From Bifidobacterium simiiventris (lineage in GTDB: Bacteria; Actinomycetota; Actinomycetes; Actinomycetales; Bifidobacteriaceae), in assembly GCF_019331715.1 (NCBI RefSeq), contig NZ_JAHBBG010000011.1, positions 25,602 through 89,601 of the forward strand: 64,000 bases of DNA, read 5' to 3'. Numbering within the stretch: position 1 is the stretch's first letter; every line of letters starts with the position of its first letter. The position numbers were made by a program, and so were the translations under genes. This document shows, in pieces, positions 8,641 through 17,453 of the stretch. The notes beneath the pieces were generated by a model, which ran no database searches, was not told the origin of the DNA, and was given only the letters and a program-made list of their open reading frames with translations.

Positions 8641-9633
8641 CTAGAAGATGCTCGTGTCGGACGCCTTCTTCGAGATGAAGTTGGCGAGCACGAGGAAGAA
8701 GAAGTTGACCAACGTATTGAACAGGCCGATGGCCGTTGCGTAACTGAACTGGTTGCCGAGAATACCGATGCGGTACGTGTATGTCGAGATGACTTCGGAC
8801 GCGGACAGGTTCATCGAGTTCTGCATGAGGAAGACCTTCTCGAATCCGACGTTGAGCACGTTGCCCATGTTCATGATGAGCATGATGCCGACGGTCGGCA
8901 TGATGGTCGGGATGTCGACGTAGCGGATGAGCTGCAGTCGGCCGGCGCCGTCGATTTTGGCGGCCTCGTACAGCGCGAGGTCGACACTGGAGAGCGCGGC
9001 GAGGTAGATGATGCAGTTCCATCCCATGTGCTGCCAGACCTCGGTGATCCAGTAGATCGGCGTGAACAGGTTCGGTTTGGCGAGCAGGTTCGAGTTCGGG
9101 AAGAACCGGCCGAGCAGACCGGTGTTCGGTGCGAGGAAGATGTTGATCATCGTGACGATGACGACGGTGGAGATGAAGTGCGGCAGATAGGTGACGGTCT
9201 GCACGAACGACTTGATCTTGACCGAACCGATCTGGTTGATGAGCAGCGCGAGGATGATCGGCGCGATGAAGCCCATGACCAGCGTCCACAGGGAGATGCG
9301 CAGCGTGTTGGTGAGGATCTGCACGAACATGCCGGACTTGAAGAACTGGTTGAAGTATTTCATGCCGGCGAACGTGCCGCCCATGAGGCCCTTGCTGGGG
9401 TTGAAGTTGTAGAAGGCGAGGCGCAGGCCGTACATCGGCACGTAGGCGAAGAGGGCCACGAACGCCATTGCGGGAAGGCTCATGAGCCACAGCGCGCCGT
9501 AACGCTTGAAGTGACGGGTGAGCTTGACTCCCAGAGGTGCGTGCTTTGCGGCTTCGATGTTGTCGACGACGGCTGCCGTGCCGCCGCTGTTTACTGCAGC
9601 CGTAGTCGCCGCAGTCTTACGAGATGCAGACAT
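8641..9633 (-). CDS. Carbohydrate ABC transporter permease, LplB type (importer 1)
   Basis: A 330-residue permease that pairs with the LplC-type protein. About 40 hydrophilic N-terminal residues precede the first membrane helix (LWLMSLPAMAFVALFAYVP). The EAA loop is EAAKIDGAGRLQLIRYVDIP and the C-terminus is ISKKASDTSIF. Importer 2 has an almost matching paralogue at 39269, with the same C-terminal ending apart from one residue. It lies 250 bp after the binding-protein gene, and that gap is filled by a repeat element (9668-9832). Confidence 0.9.
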   Translation of the reverse strand: MSASRKTAATTAAVNSGGTAAVVDNIEAAKHAPLGVKLTRHFKRYGALWLMSLPAMAFVALFAYVPMYGLRLAFYNFNPSKGLMGGTFAGMKYFNQFFKSGMFVQILTNTLRISLWTLVMGFIAPIILALLINQIGSVKIKSFVQTVTYLPHFISTVVIVTMINIFLAPNTGLLGRFFPNSNLLAKPNLFTPIYWITEVWQHMGWNCIIYLAALSSVDLALYEAAKIDGAGRLQLIRYVDIPTIMPTVGIMLIMNMGNVLNVGFEKVFLMQNSMNLSASEVISTYTYRIGILGNQFSYATAIGLFNTLVNFFFLVLANFISKKASDTSIF

Positions 9634-9667
9634 TGTTGTTGCTTTCTTTTTTTGGATGGGTTCAAGA

Positions 9668-9832
9668 TGTCATTTCGACCGAGCGAAATACCAGATTCAC
9701 AGTGTCATTCCGACCGAGCGAAACCTAACGTTCACAGTGTCATTTCGACCGAGCGAAGCGAGCGGAGAAATCTTACGAGCCGTATCGCCTCGATAGATTT
9801 CTCGACTACGCTTCGCTCCGCTCGAAATGACA
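9668..9832. repeat. TGTCATTTCGACCGAGCG element, copy 2, with two extra left arms
   Basis: Three left arms follow each other at 9668, 9703 and 9738. Only the last is paired with a right arm ending CGCTCGAAATGACA at 9832. The cluster lies inside the importer 1 operon between the binding protein and the LplB-type permease, where a hairpin could protect the upstream message and lower permease expression. Confidence 0.85.
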
Positions 9833-9883
9833 ATCAGTGGAAGGCTTCACCCTGTCGACATGAATGAGGTCTGGTCGGTCAGG

Positions 9884-11479
9884 TCACTTGGTGTAGGTGT
9901 CGTACCACTTCTGCCAGAGCTTGACGTTGTCGTTCAGGCCGAGGCTCTCGAGCTGCTTGACGTAGTCGCCCCACTCGCCGTCGATGCCGCCGTCGGCCAT
10001 CCACTGCGCGGCCTTCTGGATTGCGGTGTTCATGATCTGCGTGTTGTTGTTCGAGATCGTGGTGGAGTCGGTCGCGTCGGCGCGCACGTAGTCGGGCATG
10101 TAGTCCTTGACCGGGTCGAAGTGCGAGCGCTGCTCCTCGAACACCTTGTTGACTTCCTGAATATCGTCGGCGTTGTCATCGCCATTGATAGTCACATTGT
10201 CCGGAATCCAGCCGGCGAGACGGTCGGCGAGCACCGGCATCTTGTTGTCGGCGATCAGATCGGACATTTTGTCGGAGTCCTCGGTGTAGGTATGGTCGCC
10301 GTTGTCGGTGAGGGTGTCGTCGAAGGAGCCGGCGAACTGCTGCACGGAGTACTTCTCGGAGTACAGCAGGTTGACGACCTTGAGCGCGGCGTCCTTGTTC
10401 TTCGCGTTCGCGGAGACGGAGCACTTGTAGTTTTCGAGTTCGTTGGAGGAGCCGTCCCAGACGGTCTTGTCGGCGGAAACGCCCGGTGCGGACGGCACCG
10501 GCATCGCCTCATACTGGTCGCGCAGGTCGCCGAAGTCGGCGAGCGACCAGCCGAAGATCACGCCGGTCTTGGCGGTCTTGCCGTCGTTGGTCTGGTCGGC
10601 GTAGTAGGCGTCATCGGCCTTGGTGGACCAGTCGGACGGGATGAGGCCCTTGGAGATCAGCTCGTGGTAGTACTTGATGACTTCCTTGTACTGGTCGGAG
10701 ACGAGGAAGCTCTTGACCTTGCCGCCTTGCACGTAGATGCCCTGCGCGCTCGGGCCCTTGTTGAAGCCGGTGACGATGCCGGTGGAGTTGAGCAGCAGCA
10801 TCGGGCTGTACCAGCCGAAGCCGCCGGTGTCGAGCTTGCGGATGTTCATCGGGATCTCGTCGGCCTGGCCGTTGCCGTTCGGATCGTCGTTCTTGAACGC
10901 CTCGAGCACCTTCTCGAACTCGTCCCAGGTCTTCGGGACCTCAAGGCCGAGCTTGTCGAGCCAGGTTTTGTTGATCATCATGTTCTGGCCGGAACCGGAG
11001 TACGACTTGCCGCGGGAGGACGGCAGATTGTAGATGTGACCCTCCGGGTTGGCAACGAGCTTCTTGGCATCGGGCTTCTCGTCGAAGAACTTCTTGACGT
11101 TAGGCAGCTTGTCCATGTCCTTGCTCAGGTCCTCGAACAGGTCGGGGAACTGGGCGGCGTCGTCGGGGTTGAACGCGCGCAGGGAGATGTCCTCGACTTC
11201 GCCGGCGCTCATGGACGGGTTCTTCTGCTGGCCCCACTGATCGTCGGAGACTTCCTTCCACTCGATCTTGACGCCGGCTTCCTTTTCAAGGTCCTTGGCC
11301 CACTGCATGTTGGTGACCTTGTCGGTGTTGGTGTTCTTGACGATCAGGATTGTGACGATTGGCTTGCCGTCCTCGGTGGTGGCGGCCTTGTCGCTGCTGC
11401 CGCAGGCGGCCAGCGATCCCAACGTCGCGACGGCGGCGATGGCGGCGAGCGCCTTGGTTACAACACTTCTGCGTGCCAT
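9884..11479 (-). CDS. Sugar-binding lipoprotein of ABC importer 1
   Basis: A 531-residue extracellular solute-binding protein. The chosen start at 11479 has an AAGGAA site and gives a normal lipoprotein signal: positive MARRSVVTK, a hydrophobic core, then the lipobox LAAC with the lipid-bearing Cys26, followed by a Ser/Asp linker. A longer in-frame start would only add an arginine-rich stretch. The length and the WDEFEKVLEAFKNDDPNGNGQADEIP region fit the LplA-like group of large oligosaccharide binders. It is the first gene of importer 1 and lies divergent from the LacI at 11953. The operator at 11596-11611 suggests repression by that protein until an inducer sugar appears. The ligand is inferred to be a plant-derived oligosaccharide; nothing in the sequence names it. 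Confidence 0.9.
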   Translation of the reverse strand: MARRSVVTKALAAIAAVATLGSLAACGSSDKAATTEDGKPIVTILIVKNTNTDKVTNMQWAKDLEKEAGVKIEWKEVSDDQWGQQKNPSMSAGEVEDISLRAFNPDDAAQFPDLFEDLSKDMDKLPNVKKFFDEKPDAKKLVANPEGHIYNLPSSRGKSYSGSGQNMMINKTWLDKLGLEVPKTWDEFEKVLEAFKNDDPNGNGQADEIPMNIRKLDTGGFGWYSPMLLLNSTGIVTGFNKGPSAQGIYVQGGKVKSFLVSDQYKEVIKYYHELISKGLIPSDWSTKADDAYYADQTNDGKTAKTGVIFGWSLADFGDLRDQYEAMPVPSAPGVSADKTVWDGSSNELENYKCSVSANAKNKDAALKVVNLLYSEKYSVQQFAGSFDDTLTDNGDHTYTEDSDKMSDLIADNKMPVLADRLAGWIPDNVTINGDDNADDIQEVNKVFEEQRSHFDPVKDYMPDYVRADATDSTTISNNNTQIMNTAIQKAAQWMADGGIDGEWGDYVKQLESLGLNDNVKLWQKWYDTYTK

Positions 11480-11595
11480 TTCCTTTTCCTTTCCTTGCTT
11501 CCGACCTCTGCGTTCGGAAGATTCGGTGCCTTGCAGGAAGCCGTACAGCACATCCGGTCTTCCGTTGGACACTGTCTTGCGGGCCATCTTCAAAC

Positions 11596-11611
11596 TCGCA
11601 ACGCTGCGATT
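11596..11611. promoter_or_regulatory. LacI-type operator TCGCAACGCTGCGATT
   Basis: Identical over 16 bp to the operator at 4770-4785. It lies about 120 bp before the binding-protein start, followed by a further AATCGATTCGATGCGAT stretch that could be a second half-site pair. Confidence 0.7.
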
Positions 11612-11790
11612 CTAAATCGATTCGATGCGATCCGTCAACCAGACACATCGTTCGGCGTGTTGTAATGAAAAAAACTGGCAACCGCTAAATTCCAACGTTT
11701 TTCAACGACCGCACCTGCCGTCTCCTATCAACACGCCTCATTTCCGCATCGCTACGATTCTGCGATATACTCGCGAGTGACACCGCACAT

Positions 11791-11803
11791 AATCGAAGCG
11801 ATT
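11791..11803. promoter_or_regulatory. Putative operator AATCGAAGCGATT before LacI gene
   Basis: A 5-bp dyad AATCG-AAG-CGATT about 150 bp before the LacI start, sharing half-sites with the other operators of this group. It would fit autoregulation. Confidence 0.5.
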
Positions 11804-11952
11804 CGATCGTATGCTCGATCACGAACACCGTCATCGTGGGATATTTCAGGCAATGATCGCCGCAAACCGCATCGTTGCGTACGAATATCGCACGATCACT
11901 GCGGCACACGCCGTCCCGTGCGCCGCACCACACGAAGGCTGGGAAGAGAACT

Positions 11953-13041
11953 ATGGTCACCCTCAAGGAAGTGGCAGCCAGAGCCGGCGTCTCGCCGTCC
12001 ACCGCGTCCGGAGCGCTGCGCGGACTCGACTTCGTCCGTCCGAACACCGCCGAACGTGTCCTCAAAGCCGCGCAGGAGCTCAACTACACCGCGAACGTCT
12101 CGGCCCGCGCCCTGCGTTCCGGCCGCACCGGCATCCTCTCGCTCGCCATCCCCACCGTGTCCATCCCGTTTTACAGCCGGCTCGTCAGCGCGATGGAAAC
12201 CTGCGTTGAACGCAACGGCTATCAGCTCGTCATCCAGCAGACCAATTTCGACGAGCAGATGGAACGCCGCGTGCTCGCCCAGGCCGAGGACACGCTCTCC
12301 GAAGGACTGTTCATGCTGCCGGCGCGCGTGAGCAACCGCGAGATCGCCGAACTCACGCAGGGGCACCCGACCGTACTGTTCGAGGACTACAGCGCCGACA
12401 TCACGTTCGACACGGTGAACGCGCCGAGCGGCAACGGCATCGACAAGGCCATCCGGCATCTGGCCGGGCGCGGCCGCACGCATATCTGCGTGGCCGGAGC
12501 CGCGCCGGTCGGCGGCGGTCGACGACACCGCACGACCTCAACCGGCGACGCATACGTCGCCAACCGTGCCGTCAAGAATGAGCAGAACAGCAGCCGCGCA
12601 CGATACGAACGCATCGATGCGGCCATCCGTGCGCTTGACGAGCTGGGTCTGCGCGGCACCAGCACGATGATCGACTGCAACTGGGGACCGGACGGCGGCA
12701 TCGAACTCGGGCACCAGCTCGCCGCGCTGGCCAGATCGGGCACACGGTACGACGGCGTGTGCTGCATGAACGACGACATCGCGCTCGGCGTGATCCGCGG
12801 GCTGGCCGACGACGGACTGCGCGTGCCGCAGGACGTGGCCGTCACCGGATTCGACGGCGTGCCGCAAGGCGGCTGGAGCGTGCCGACGCTCACCACGATC
12901 GCACTGGACTACGAGGGCATGGCGGCCACCGCCGTCGCGATGATGCTGCGCAAGTTCGGCGACTCCCCCGTCACGCTCCCCCAGCGCGTCACCGCCGGCT
13001 TCCGTCTGATCGAACGCGAATCCACGGCGATCGCTGCGTGA
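11953..13041 (+). CDS. LacI-family transcriptional regulator (importer 1)
   Basis: A 362-residue repressor. The start at 11953 was chosen because the helix-turn-helix begins immediately (TLKEVAARAGVSPSTASGAL) and GGGAAGAG precedes it. The hinge (ANVSARALRSGRTG) and the periplasmic-binding-protein-like effector domain follow, with the usual CCMNDDIALGVIRGL and VTGFDGVPQ segments. It is divergent from the importer 1 operon. The shared AATCGCA/TGCGATT operators suggest it controls that operon and the six-hairpin glycosidase unit. A second LacI (13283) lies 240 bp downstream in the same direction and has a similar recognition helix, so the division of labour between the two is uncertain. Confidence 0.9.
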   Translation: MVTLKEVAARAGVSPSTASGALRGLDFVRPNTAERVLKAAQELNYTANVSARALRSGRTGILSLAIPTVSIPFYSRLVSAMETCVERNGYQLVIQQTNFDEQMERRVLAQAEDTLSEGLFMLPARVSNREIAELTQGHPTVLFEDYSADITFDTVNAPSGNGIDKAIRHLAGRGRTHICVAGAAPVGGGRRHRTTSTGDAYVANRAVKNEQNSSRARYERIDAAIRALDELGLRGTSTMIDCNWGPDGGIELGHQLAALARSGTRYDGVCCMNDDIALGVIRGLADDGLRVPQDVAVTGFDGVPQGGWSVPTLTTIALDYEGMAATAVAMMLRKFGDSPVTLPQRVTAGFRLIERESTAIAA

Positions 13042-13197
13042 CCCGTCACGATATGCGATGCCGCGGCCTGCGCCGTCGCACAGCACGGCATCAATCAGAC
13101 AACCGTGACACGGCAGGCTTCCGGAATCAAGAAAACGTGACGAGCAGTCCTGTCATCATCCCGCGCAACATGACGTTCCACAACAATATCAACCGAA

Positions 13198-13210
13198 AAT
13201 CGCAACGATT
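13198..13210. promoter_or_regulatory. Putative operator AATCGCAACGATT before second LacI gene
   Basis: AATCG-CAA-CGATT lies about 73 bp before the second LacI start. It shares its half-site with the operators at 4768 and 11596, suggesting cross- or autoregulation within this LacI pair. Confidence 0.55.
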
Positions 13211-13282
13211 CGACCAGCGTGCGCGTCGTGCGGTACAGTAGTCGGGAATGACGTATTTCCAACGATGATCGAGTGGTGAGGT

Positions 13283-14323
13283 ATGGCGACACTCAAGGAT
13301 GTGGCGGCCCTGGCGGGCGTGTCAATGAGCACGGCGGGCGCGGCGATGCGCGGCGAGGACATCGTCAAGCCGGCCACCAAGGAGAAGGTGCTCGCCGCGG
13401 CGCGCGAACTCGGGTATTCCGCCAATCTGTCGGCGAGGTTTTTGAAGAAGGGCAGCACGGGCGCGATCGCGGTCATGGTGCCCGACATCCTGCATCCGTA
13501 CTACACGAACCTGGTGAGCGCGGTGTGCAGCGCGGCGAGCAAGCACGGACTGCGCACCGTCATCCAGCAGACCGGCTACAACTCCACCACCGAAACCAGC
13601 GTGCTCAAGCAGATCAACGCGACGCTGTGCGATGGGCTGATCTTGAACGTCAACAACGTCGATGACCAGCATCTGCGCGGCATGCTCGGCAATCATCCGA
13701 CCGTACTGCTCAACTATCCGGCCGACGTACCGCTGTTCGACACCGTGCGCGGACCGGCCGGCTCCAGCGCGAGCACCGCGTTCGGCTACCTGTGCGGGCG
13801 CGGATACCGGCATGCGTGCGTGGTCGGCGGACGGCCGGCGCGTGCGGAGAATTCCGATACCAGCGGACGTGACGACGGCATTCGCGCGGTGATGGACGCG
13901 CTGATCGGCAACGGATTGGGCGAGACCGGCGACTTCGTGGAATGCAACTGGAGCGTCGCGGGCGGCATCGAGGCGGCGCATGCGCTGTGCGCGGCGGGCG
14001 ACGACGGTGCGCGGCCGGTCGACCGGTACGACGTGTTCTATTGCATGAACGATCTGATCGCGTACGGGCTGATTCGTGGGCTGCACGAGGAGGGCGTGCG
14101 CGTGCCCGATGACAAGGCCGTGTTCGGTCATGACGGGATTTTCAACAGCGGCGTGCTCGAGCCGTTCACGGTGCCGACGCTGACGACCGTGGGCGTCGAT
14201 TACGCGGATATGGCCACGAAGGCGGTCGATTTGCTGATCGACCAGATCAAGCATCCGGGCAAGCAGCGCGCCCCGCGCATCGAAACCGCCCGCGGACGCC
14301 TCATCGTCGGCGAATCCGCGTGA
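13283..14323 (+). CDS. LacI-family transcriptional regulator
   Basis: A 346-residue repressor with an N-terminal helix-turn-helix (TLKDVAALAGVSMSTAGAAM), hinge helix (ANLSARFLKKGSTG) and sugar-binding effector domain (YCMNDLIAYGLIRGL, then FGHDGIFNSG). GGTGAGG lies just before the ATG. It follows another LacI on the same strand and faces the GH27 gene tail to tail. Compared with that first LacI, the recognition helix has M-S-T in place of P-S-T, so the two may recognise related but not identical sites. No enzyme gene lies directly beside it, which leaves its targets open; the AATCG-type operators are the best candidates. Confidence 0.88.
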   Translation: MATLKDVAALAGVSMSTAGAAMRGEDIVKPATKEKVLAAARELGYSANLSARFLKKGSTGAIAVMVPDILHPYYTNLVSAVCSAASKHGLRTVIQQTGYNSTTETSVLKQINATLCDGLILNVNNVDDQHLRGMLGNHPTVLLNYPADVPLFDTVRGPAGSSASTAFGYLCGRGYRHACVVGGRPARAENSDTSGRDDGIRAVMDALIGNGLGETGDFVECNWSVAGGIEAAHALCAAGDDGARPVDRYDVFYCMNDLIAYGLIRGLHEEGVRVPDDKAVFGHDGIFNSGVLEPFTVPTLTTVGVDYADMATKAVDLLIDQIKHPGKQRAPRIETARGRLIVGESA

Positions 14324-14392
14324 CGGGGATGTGGAAAGCGCACTCACTGGCTCCTGTCGCACATTGTCGAATCGCGCTAGAACCGATTCTCA

Positions 14393-14480
14393 AATAACGC
14401 GTGCGGCCTGCACGCCGCAGCAGACGAAGACGTATGTCAATACGTCAAGTTCGCAGCGGTGTGCAGGACGCTCCGTTATT
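14393..14480. repeat. 88-nt hairpin repeat, copy 1
   Basis: Starts AATAACGCGTGCGGCCTGC and ends GTGCAGGACGCTCCGTTATT; the ends form a long imperfect stem. The centre GACGTAT-GTCA-ATACGTC is a perfect 7-bp hairpin. A second copy starts 124 bp later. Confidence 0.85.
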
Positions 14481-14516
14481 CATTCGATACGACGACCACG
14501 CGCAGACCGATCGTCG

Positions 14517-14604
14517 CATAACGCGTGCGGCCTGCGCGCCGCAGCAGACGAAGGCGTATATCAATACGTCGAGTTCGCAGCGACGTGCAGGACGCTCCGT
14601 TATG
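14517..14604. repeat. 88-nt hairpin repeat, copy 2, covering the GH27 stop codon
   Basis: The same fold as the copy at 14393 with scattered base changes, ending CGTTATG. It overlaps the last codon and stop of the GH27 gene and lies tail to tail with a LacI gene, so it may serve as a bidirectional terminator. Confidence 0.85.
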
Positions 14605-16003
14605 CGGCGATCGGGTCGAGGGCGATCCAGAGAGCGCCATGCGCCGGGATCGTGCCGGTGATGACGCGGTCGGCGCCTTCGCCTTCGATGCGCACATCAG
14701 CCGCAGCCCCCGGGGCGCCGGCGAACAGGTCAGTAAGCTTCCAACCATCCTCGCGCGCATCAAGTCCCACGATGGACTGCAGCTGGATGTTGCCGCCGAT
14801 TTCGAAGTCGTCGGAACCGGTCCAGAACAGCGCCGCGTAGTGGCCGCCGCGGTGCGCGGACGGCGTGCCGTCGGCCCAGTCGGCCGCGTCGGCGGCCCAG
14901 ACGATGAATTCGCCACGGTAGGAATTGTCCTCCCACCAGTGCTTGAAGATACGTTCGCGCACGGTTTCGCGGTTGTTGGTCGAGCCGGCGAGCACTTCGC
15001 GCAGCGCCGGGTTGGCGAGCAGCGCGATCGTATCGTCGGTGCTGGTCGGCAGGTCGCCTCCGACCATGAGCGGCGAGCGTCCCATGCACCACAGCGCGAG
15101 CAGCGTCTTCTGCTCGTCCAGCGTCAGTCGCGACTGGCGGTCGTCGCCACGCTCGGCGCGCAGTCCGATGTGGCCGAACGGCACCATGTCGGCGTCGGCC
15201 CAATGACCGGTCGTCTGGAACGGTGCCCAGCGCGCGAGTCGTGCGAACTGCTGGTAGATGTCCTCCCAGCGGTCCCACAGGTCGTCGGAGATGCGCCACA
15301 TCTGCGCGTTCTCGCGCAGGAAGTCAACGTACGAGGTCGCCACCCAGCCGCCGGGCGACAGGGACAGGTCGATCGAACGGCCGTACTTGGCTTCGGCCTT
15401 GGCGATCGCGCGATGGTATGCGGCGATCTCGTCGGAGTGGAACGGGGTCTGCATGTCGTCGACCTTGAGGAAATCGAGCCCCCACGAAGCGAACAGGTCA
15501 AGCTGCGCGTCGTACCAGGCTTGCGCGCCGGGATGCTGCTGGTTGAGACCGTAGTTGTCGGGGTTCCACTTGCATACGTGGTCAAGGTCGGCGACGTCGC
15601 GCGCGGTGTATTCGGTGCCGTATACGGGCAGGTTCTTGTCGACGGCGATCCGCGGAATGCCGCGCATCATGTGCACGCCGAGCTTGAGCCCGAGATCGTG
15701 AACGGCAGCGGCGAGCGGCGCGAAACCGCGACCGTTCGCAGCGGACGGGAAACGCACCGGGTCGGGCAGCTGACGGCCGTATTCGTCGAGGATGAGCGGC
15801 GCGTTCTCGTTGTAGCCGTGGGCGCGCGCGGTCGGGTCGTACCAGTCGATGTCGATGACGAGCGTGTCCCAGCCGGCCGCCTTGAGGTGTTCGGCCATGA
15901 ACTTGGCGTTGGCGAGCAGCTCGTCCTCGGTGACGGTGGTGCCGTACGAATCCCAGCTGTTCCAGCCCATCGGCGGGCGCCATGCCTGTGGAAGTGATGC
16001 CAT
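14600..16003 (-). CDS. GH27 alpha-galactosidase / beta-L-arabinopyranosidase family enzyme
   Basis: A 467-residue cytoplasmic glycosidase of clan GH-D. The start at 16003 gives the family N-terminus directly (PPMGWNSWDSYG). A TIM barrel carries the nucleophile Asp182 in DFLKVDDMQ and the acid/base region MWRISDDLWDRW (Asp240/241). A small C-terminal beta domain follows from about residue 380. Family 27 removes terminal alpha-galactose, and some members remove beta-L-arabinopyranose, from plant glycans; I cannot separate these activities by eye. The operator ATTGTAGCGCGACAAT lies 66 bp upstream, and a LacI gene starts divergently at 16226. GH31 at 31128 has the perfect form of the same operator, so both are probably induced together. 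Confidence 0.85.
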   Translation of the reverse strand: MASLPQAWRPPMGWNSWDSYGTTVTEDELLANAKFMAEHLKAAGWDTLVIDIDWYDPTARAHGYNENAPLILDEYGRQLPDPVRFPSAANGRGFAPLAAAVHDLGLKLGVHMMRGIPRIAVDKNLPVYGTEYTARDVADLDHVCKWNPDNYGLNQQHPGAQAWYDAQLDLFASWGLDFLKVDDMQTPFHSDEIAAYHRAIAKAEAKYGRSIDLSLSPGGWVATSYVDFLRENAQMWRISDDLWDRWEDIYQQFARLARWAPFQTTGHWADADMVPFGHIGLRAERGDDRQSRLTLDEQKTLLALWCMGRSPLMVGGDLPTSTDDTIALLANPALREVLAGSTNNRETVRERIFKHWWEDNSYRGEFIVWAADAADWADGTPSAHRGGHYAALFWTGSDDFEIGGNIQLQSIVGLDAREDGWKLTDLFAGAPGAAADVRIEGEGADRVITGTIPAHGALWIALDPIAA

Positions 16004-16068
16004 TATTGACCTGCTTTCGCGATGATCACTGCATGATTTCTGTGTATCGGTACATATTTTATCCGAAA

Positions 16069-16084
16069 ATTGTAGCGCGACAAT
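16069..16084. promoter_or_regulatory. LacI operator ATTGTAGCGCGACAAT before GH27
   Basis: A 16-bp palindrome with one mismatched pair, lying between the divergent GH27 and LacI genes. A perfect version is found at 31179-31194 before the GH31 gene. A further half-site CTACAAT lies at 16154-16160. Confidence 0.75.
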
Positions 16085-16225
16085 AGTAGGTGCCATCCGG
16101 CGAGTCGCTTGATCTTGCAACGATTTTCACCACAAAACTCGCGATTTTACAAACTACAATTTTTTGCATACCGTTACATATGATTATTGGCGATCGCATG
16201 GAAACGTATGCAAAGGAGACGCGAT

Positions 16226-17431
16226 ATGGGCAACGGCAAGACGACACTGCGTGATGTGGCCGCAGCGGCCGGCGTCTCCCCCATGACCGCGTCGAACGCA
16301 CTGCACGGCAAGCCCGGCGTCAAGGAATCGACCCGGCAGAAGGTCATCGAGGCCGCCGAACGGCTCGACTACCGCATCAACCTGACCGCAAGCATGCTCA
16401 AGTCCGGCCGCAGCAACATCATCCACATCATCGTCAACGAATTCGACTCACCGTTCTACTCCAAACTCGTGCAATCGTTGGCAAACGAGACCACCGCACG
16501 CGGCCTGACTCCGTTCGTCGAGCAGACCCGGTACTCGCCGGCCGCCGCCAAGCAAGCCATGTCCGCCAATCCGTTCTCCGGTCAGCTGTTCGACGGCGAG
16601 ATCATCCACGCGTCGGGCCTGGGCACCAACCTGCCGCTCGCCAAGATGAACGCCGGCCGGCCGCTCGTGCTCATCGACGGTTGCGAGGAGACGCCGAGCG
16701 TCGACACCGTGAACTTCCCGAACGAGGAGGGTGCACGCGCCGCCGTGCAGCATTTGATCGAACGCGGTTGCAAGCACATTGCGATCGTTGGCGGAGGATA
16801 CATCCCGCGAGCCGAACTCGCACACGCCGAGCATTCCTATGACCTGCGACTGCGCGGGGCGAGCGGCGCACTGCTTGACGCGGGACTGCCGTATGACGAG
16901 TCGATGACGTTTTGCGGGTACAACAGCGAGGACGGCATCGACGCCGGGCACCGTATTGCGGATGCGATCCTGGCCGCGCGAGCGAACGAGTCGGATCACG
17001 TCGCCGCCGTGGACGGGGCCGCAAACACCGATAATGTTTCACGTGAAAACATCGCCAACGTTTCACATGAAACATCCCGCGGCACGGCAGCCGACCTGAA
17101 ACGCGACGGATCCGCCACCGCGTTCGACGGCGTGTTCTGCTCGAACGATTACGCCGCGTTCGGCGTGATCCGCGGCCTTGCCGATCGCGACATCCGAGTG
17201 CCGGACGACGTGAAAGTCATCGGCATCGACGGCACCAGCTTCGGTTCGTACGCAACGCCAACGCTGAGCACGATCCAGGTCGATCTCGACCAGCTCGCGC
17301 AGTTCGCGCTCGACATGATCACACGACGGATCGAGGAACGCGCCCGCAGCGAAGACGCGACCGCGCCGACCCGCGCGACGATCGGCTACCAGCTCGTCGC
17401 GCGCGAATCGACAGGCGGCCGATCCGTTTAG
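16226..17431 (+). CDS. LacI-family regulator with parS-like insert
   Basis: A 401-residue repressor, longer than the usual 330-350. The start at 16226 has a strong AAAGGAG site and leads into TTLRDVAAAAGVSPMTASNAL (helix-turn-helix) and the hinge INLTASMLKSGRS. The effector domain is interrupted at about residues 260-295 by an Asp/Ala/Thr-rich insert that contains NVSRENIANVSHETS. The DNA of this insert holds two parS-like palindromes (17036-17049 and 17060-17073). The insert sits on a loop just before the conserved FCSNDYAAFGVIRGL segment and probably does not destroy function. It is divergent from GH27 and is the natural candidate to bind ATTGTAGCGCTACAAT at GH27 and GH31. Confidence 0.88.
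   Translation: MGNGKTTLRDVAAAAGVSPMTASNALHGKPGVKESTRQKVIEAAERLDYRINLTASMLKSGRSNIIHIIVNEFDSPFYSKLVQSLANETTARGLTPFVEQTRYSPAAAKQAMSANPFSGQLFDGEIIHASGLGTNLPLAKMNAGRPLVLIDGCEETPSVDTVNFPNEEGARAAVQHLIERGCKHIAIVGGGYIPRAELAHAEHSYDLRLRGASGALLDAGLPYDESMTFCGYNSEDGIDAGHRIADAILAARANESDHVAAVDGAANTDNVSRENIANVSHETSRGTAADLKRDGSATAFDGVFCSNDYAAFGVIRGLADRDIRVPDDVKVIGIDGTSFGSYATPTLSTIQVDLDQLAQFALDMITRRIEERARSEDATAPTRATIGYQLVARESTGGRSV
17036..17073. promoter_or_regulatory. Two parS-like palindromes inside a LacI gene
   Basis: GTTTCACGTGAAAA (17036-17049) and GTTTCACATGAAAC (17060-17073) each differ by one base from the 14-bp ParB-binding core GTTTCACGTGAAAC. Their starts are 24 bp apart. Binding is not shown by the sequence. 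Confidence 0.5.
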
Positions 17432-17453
17432 TCGGCACCCCACGTAGCACACG

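Larger units (their letters stand above)
11480..11952. other. 473-bp divergent promoter region with LacI operators
   Basis: Lies between the importer 1 binding protein (minus) and a LacI gene (plus). It holds the operator at 11596-11611, a second AATCG/CGATT palindrome at 11791-11803 and AT-rich promoter-like sequence. No gene was found. Confidence 0.7.
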
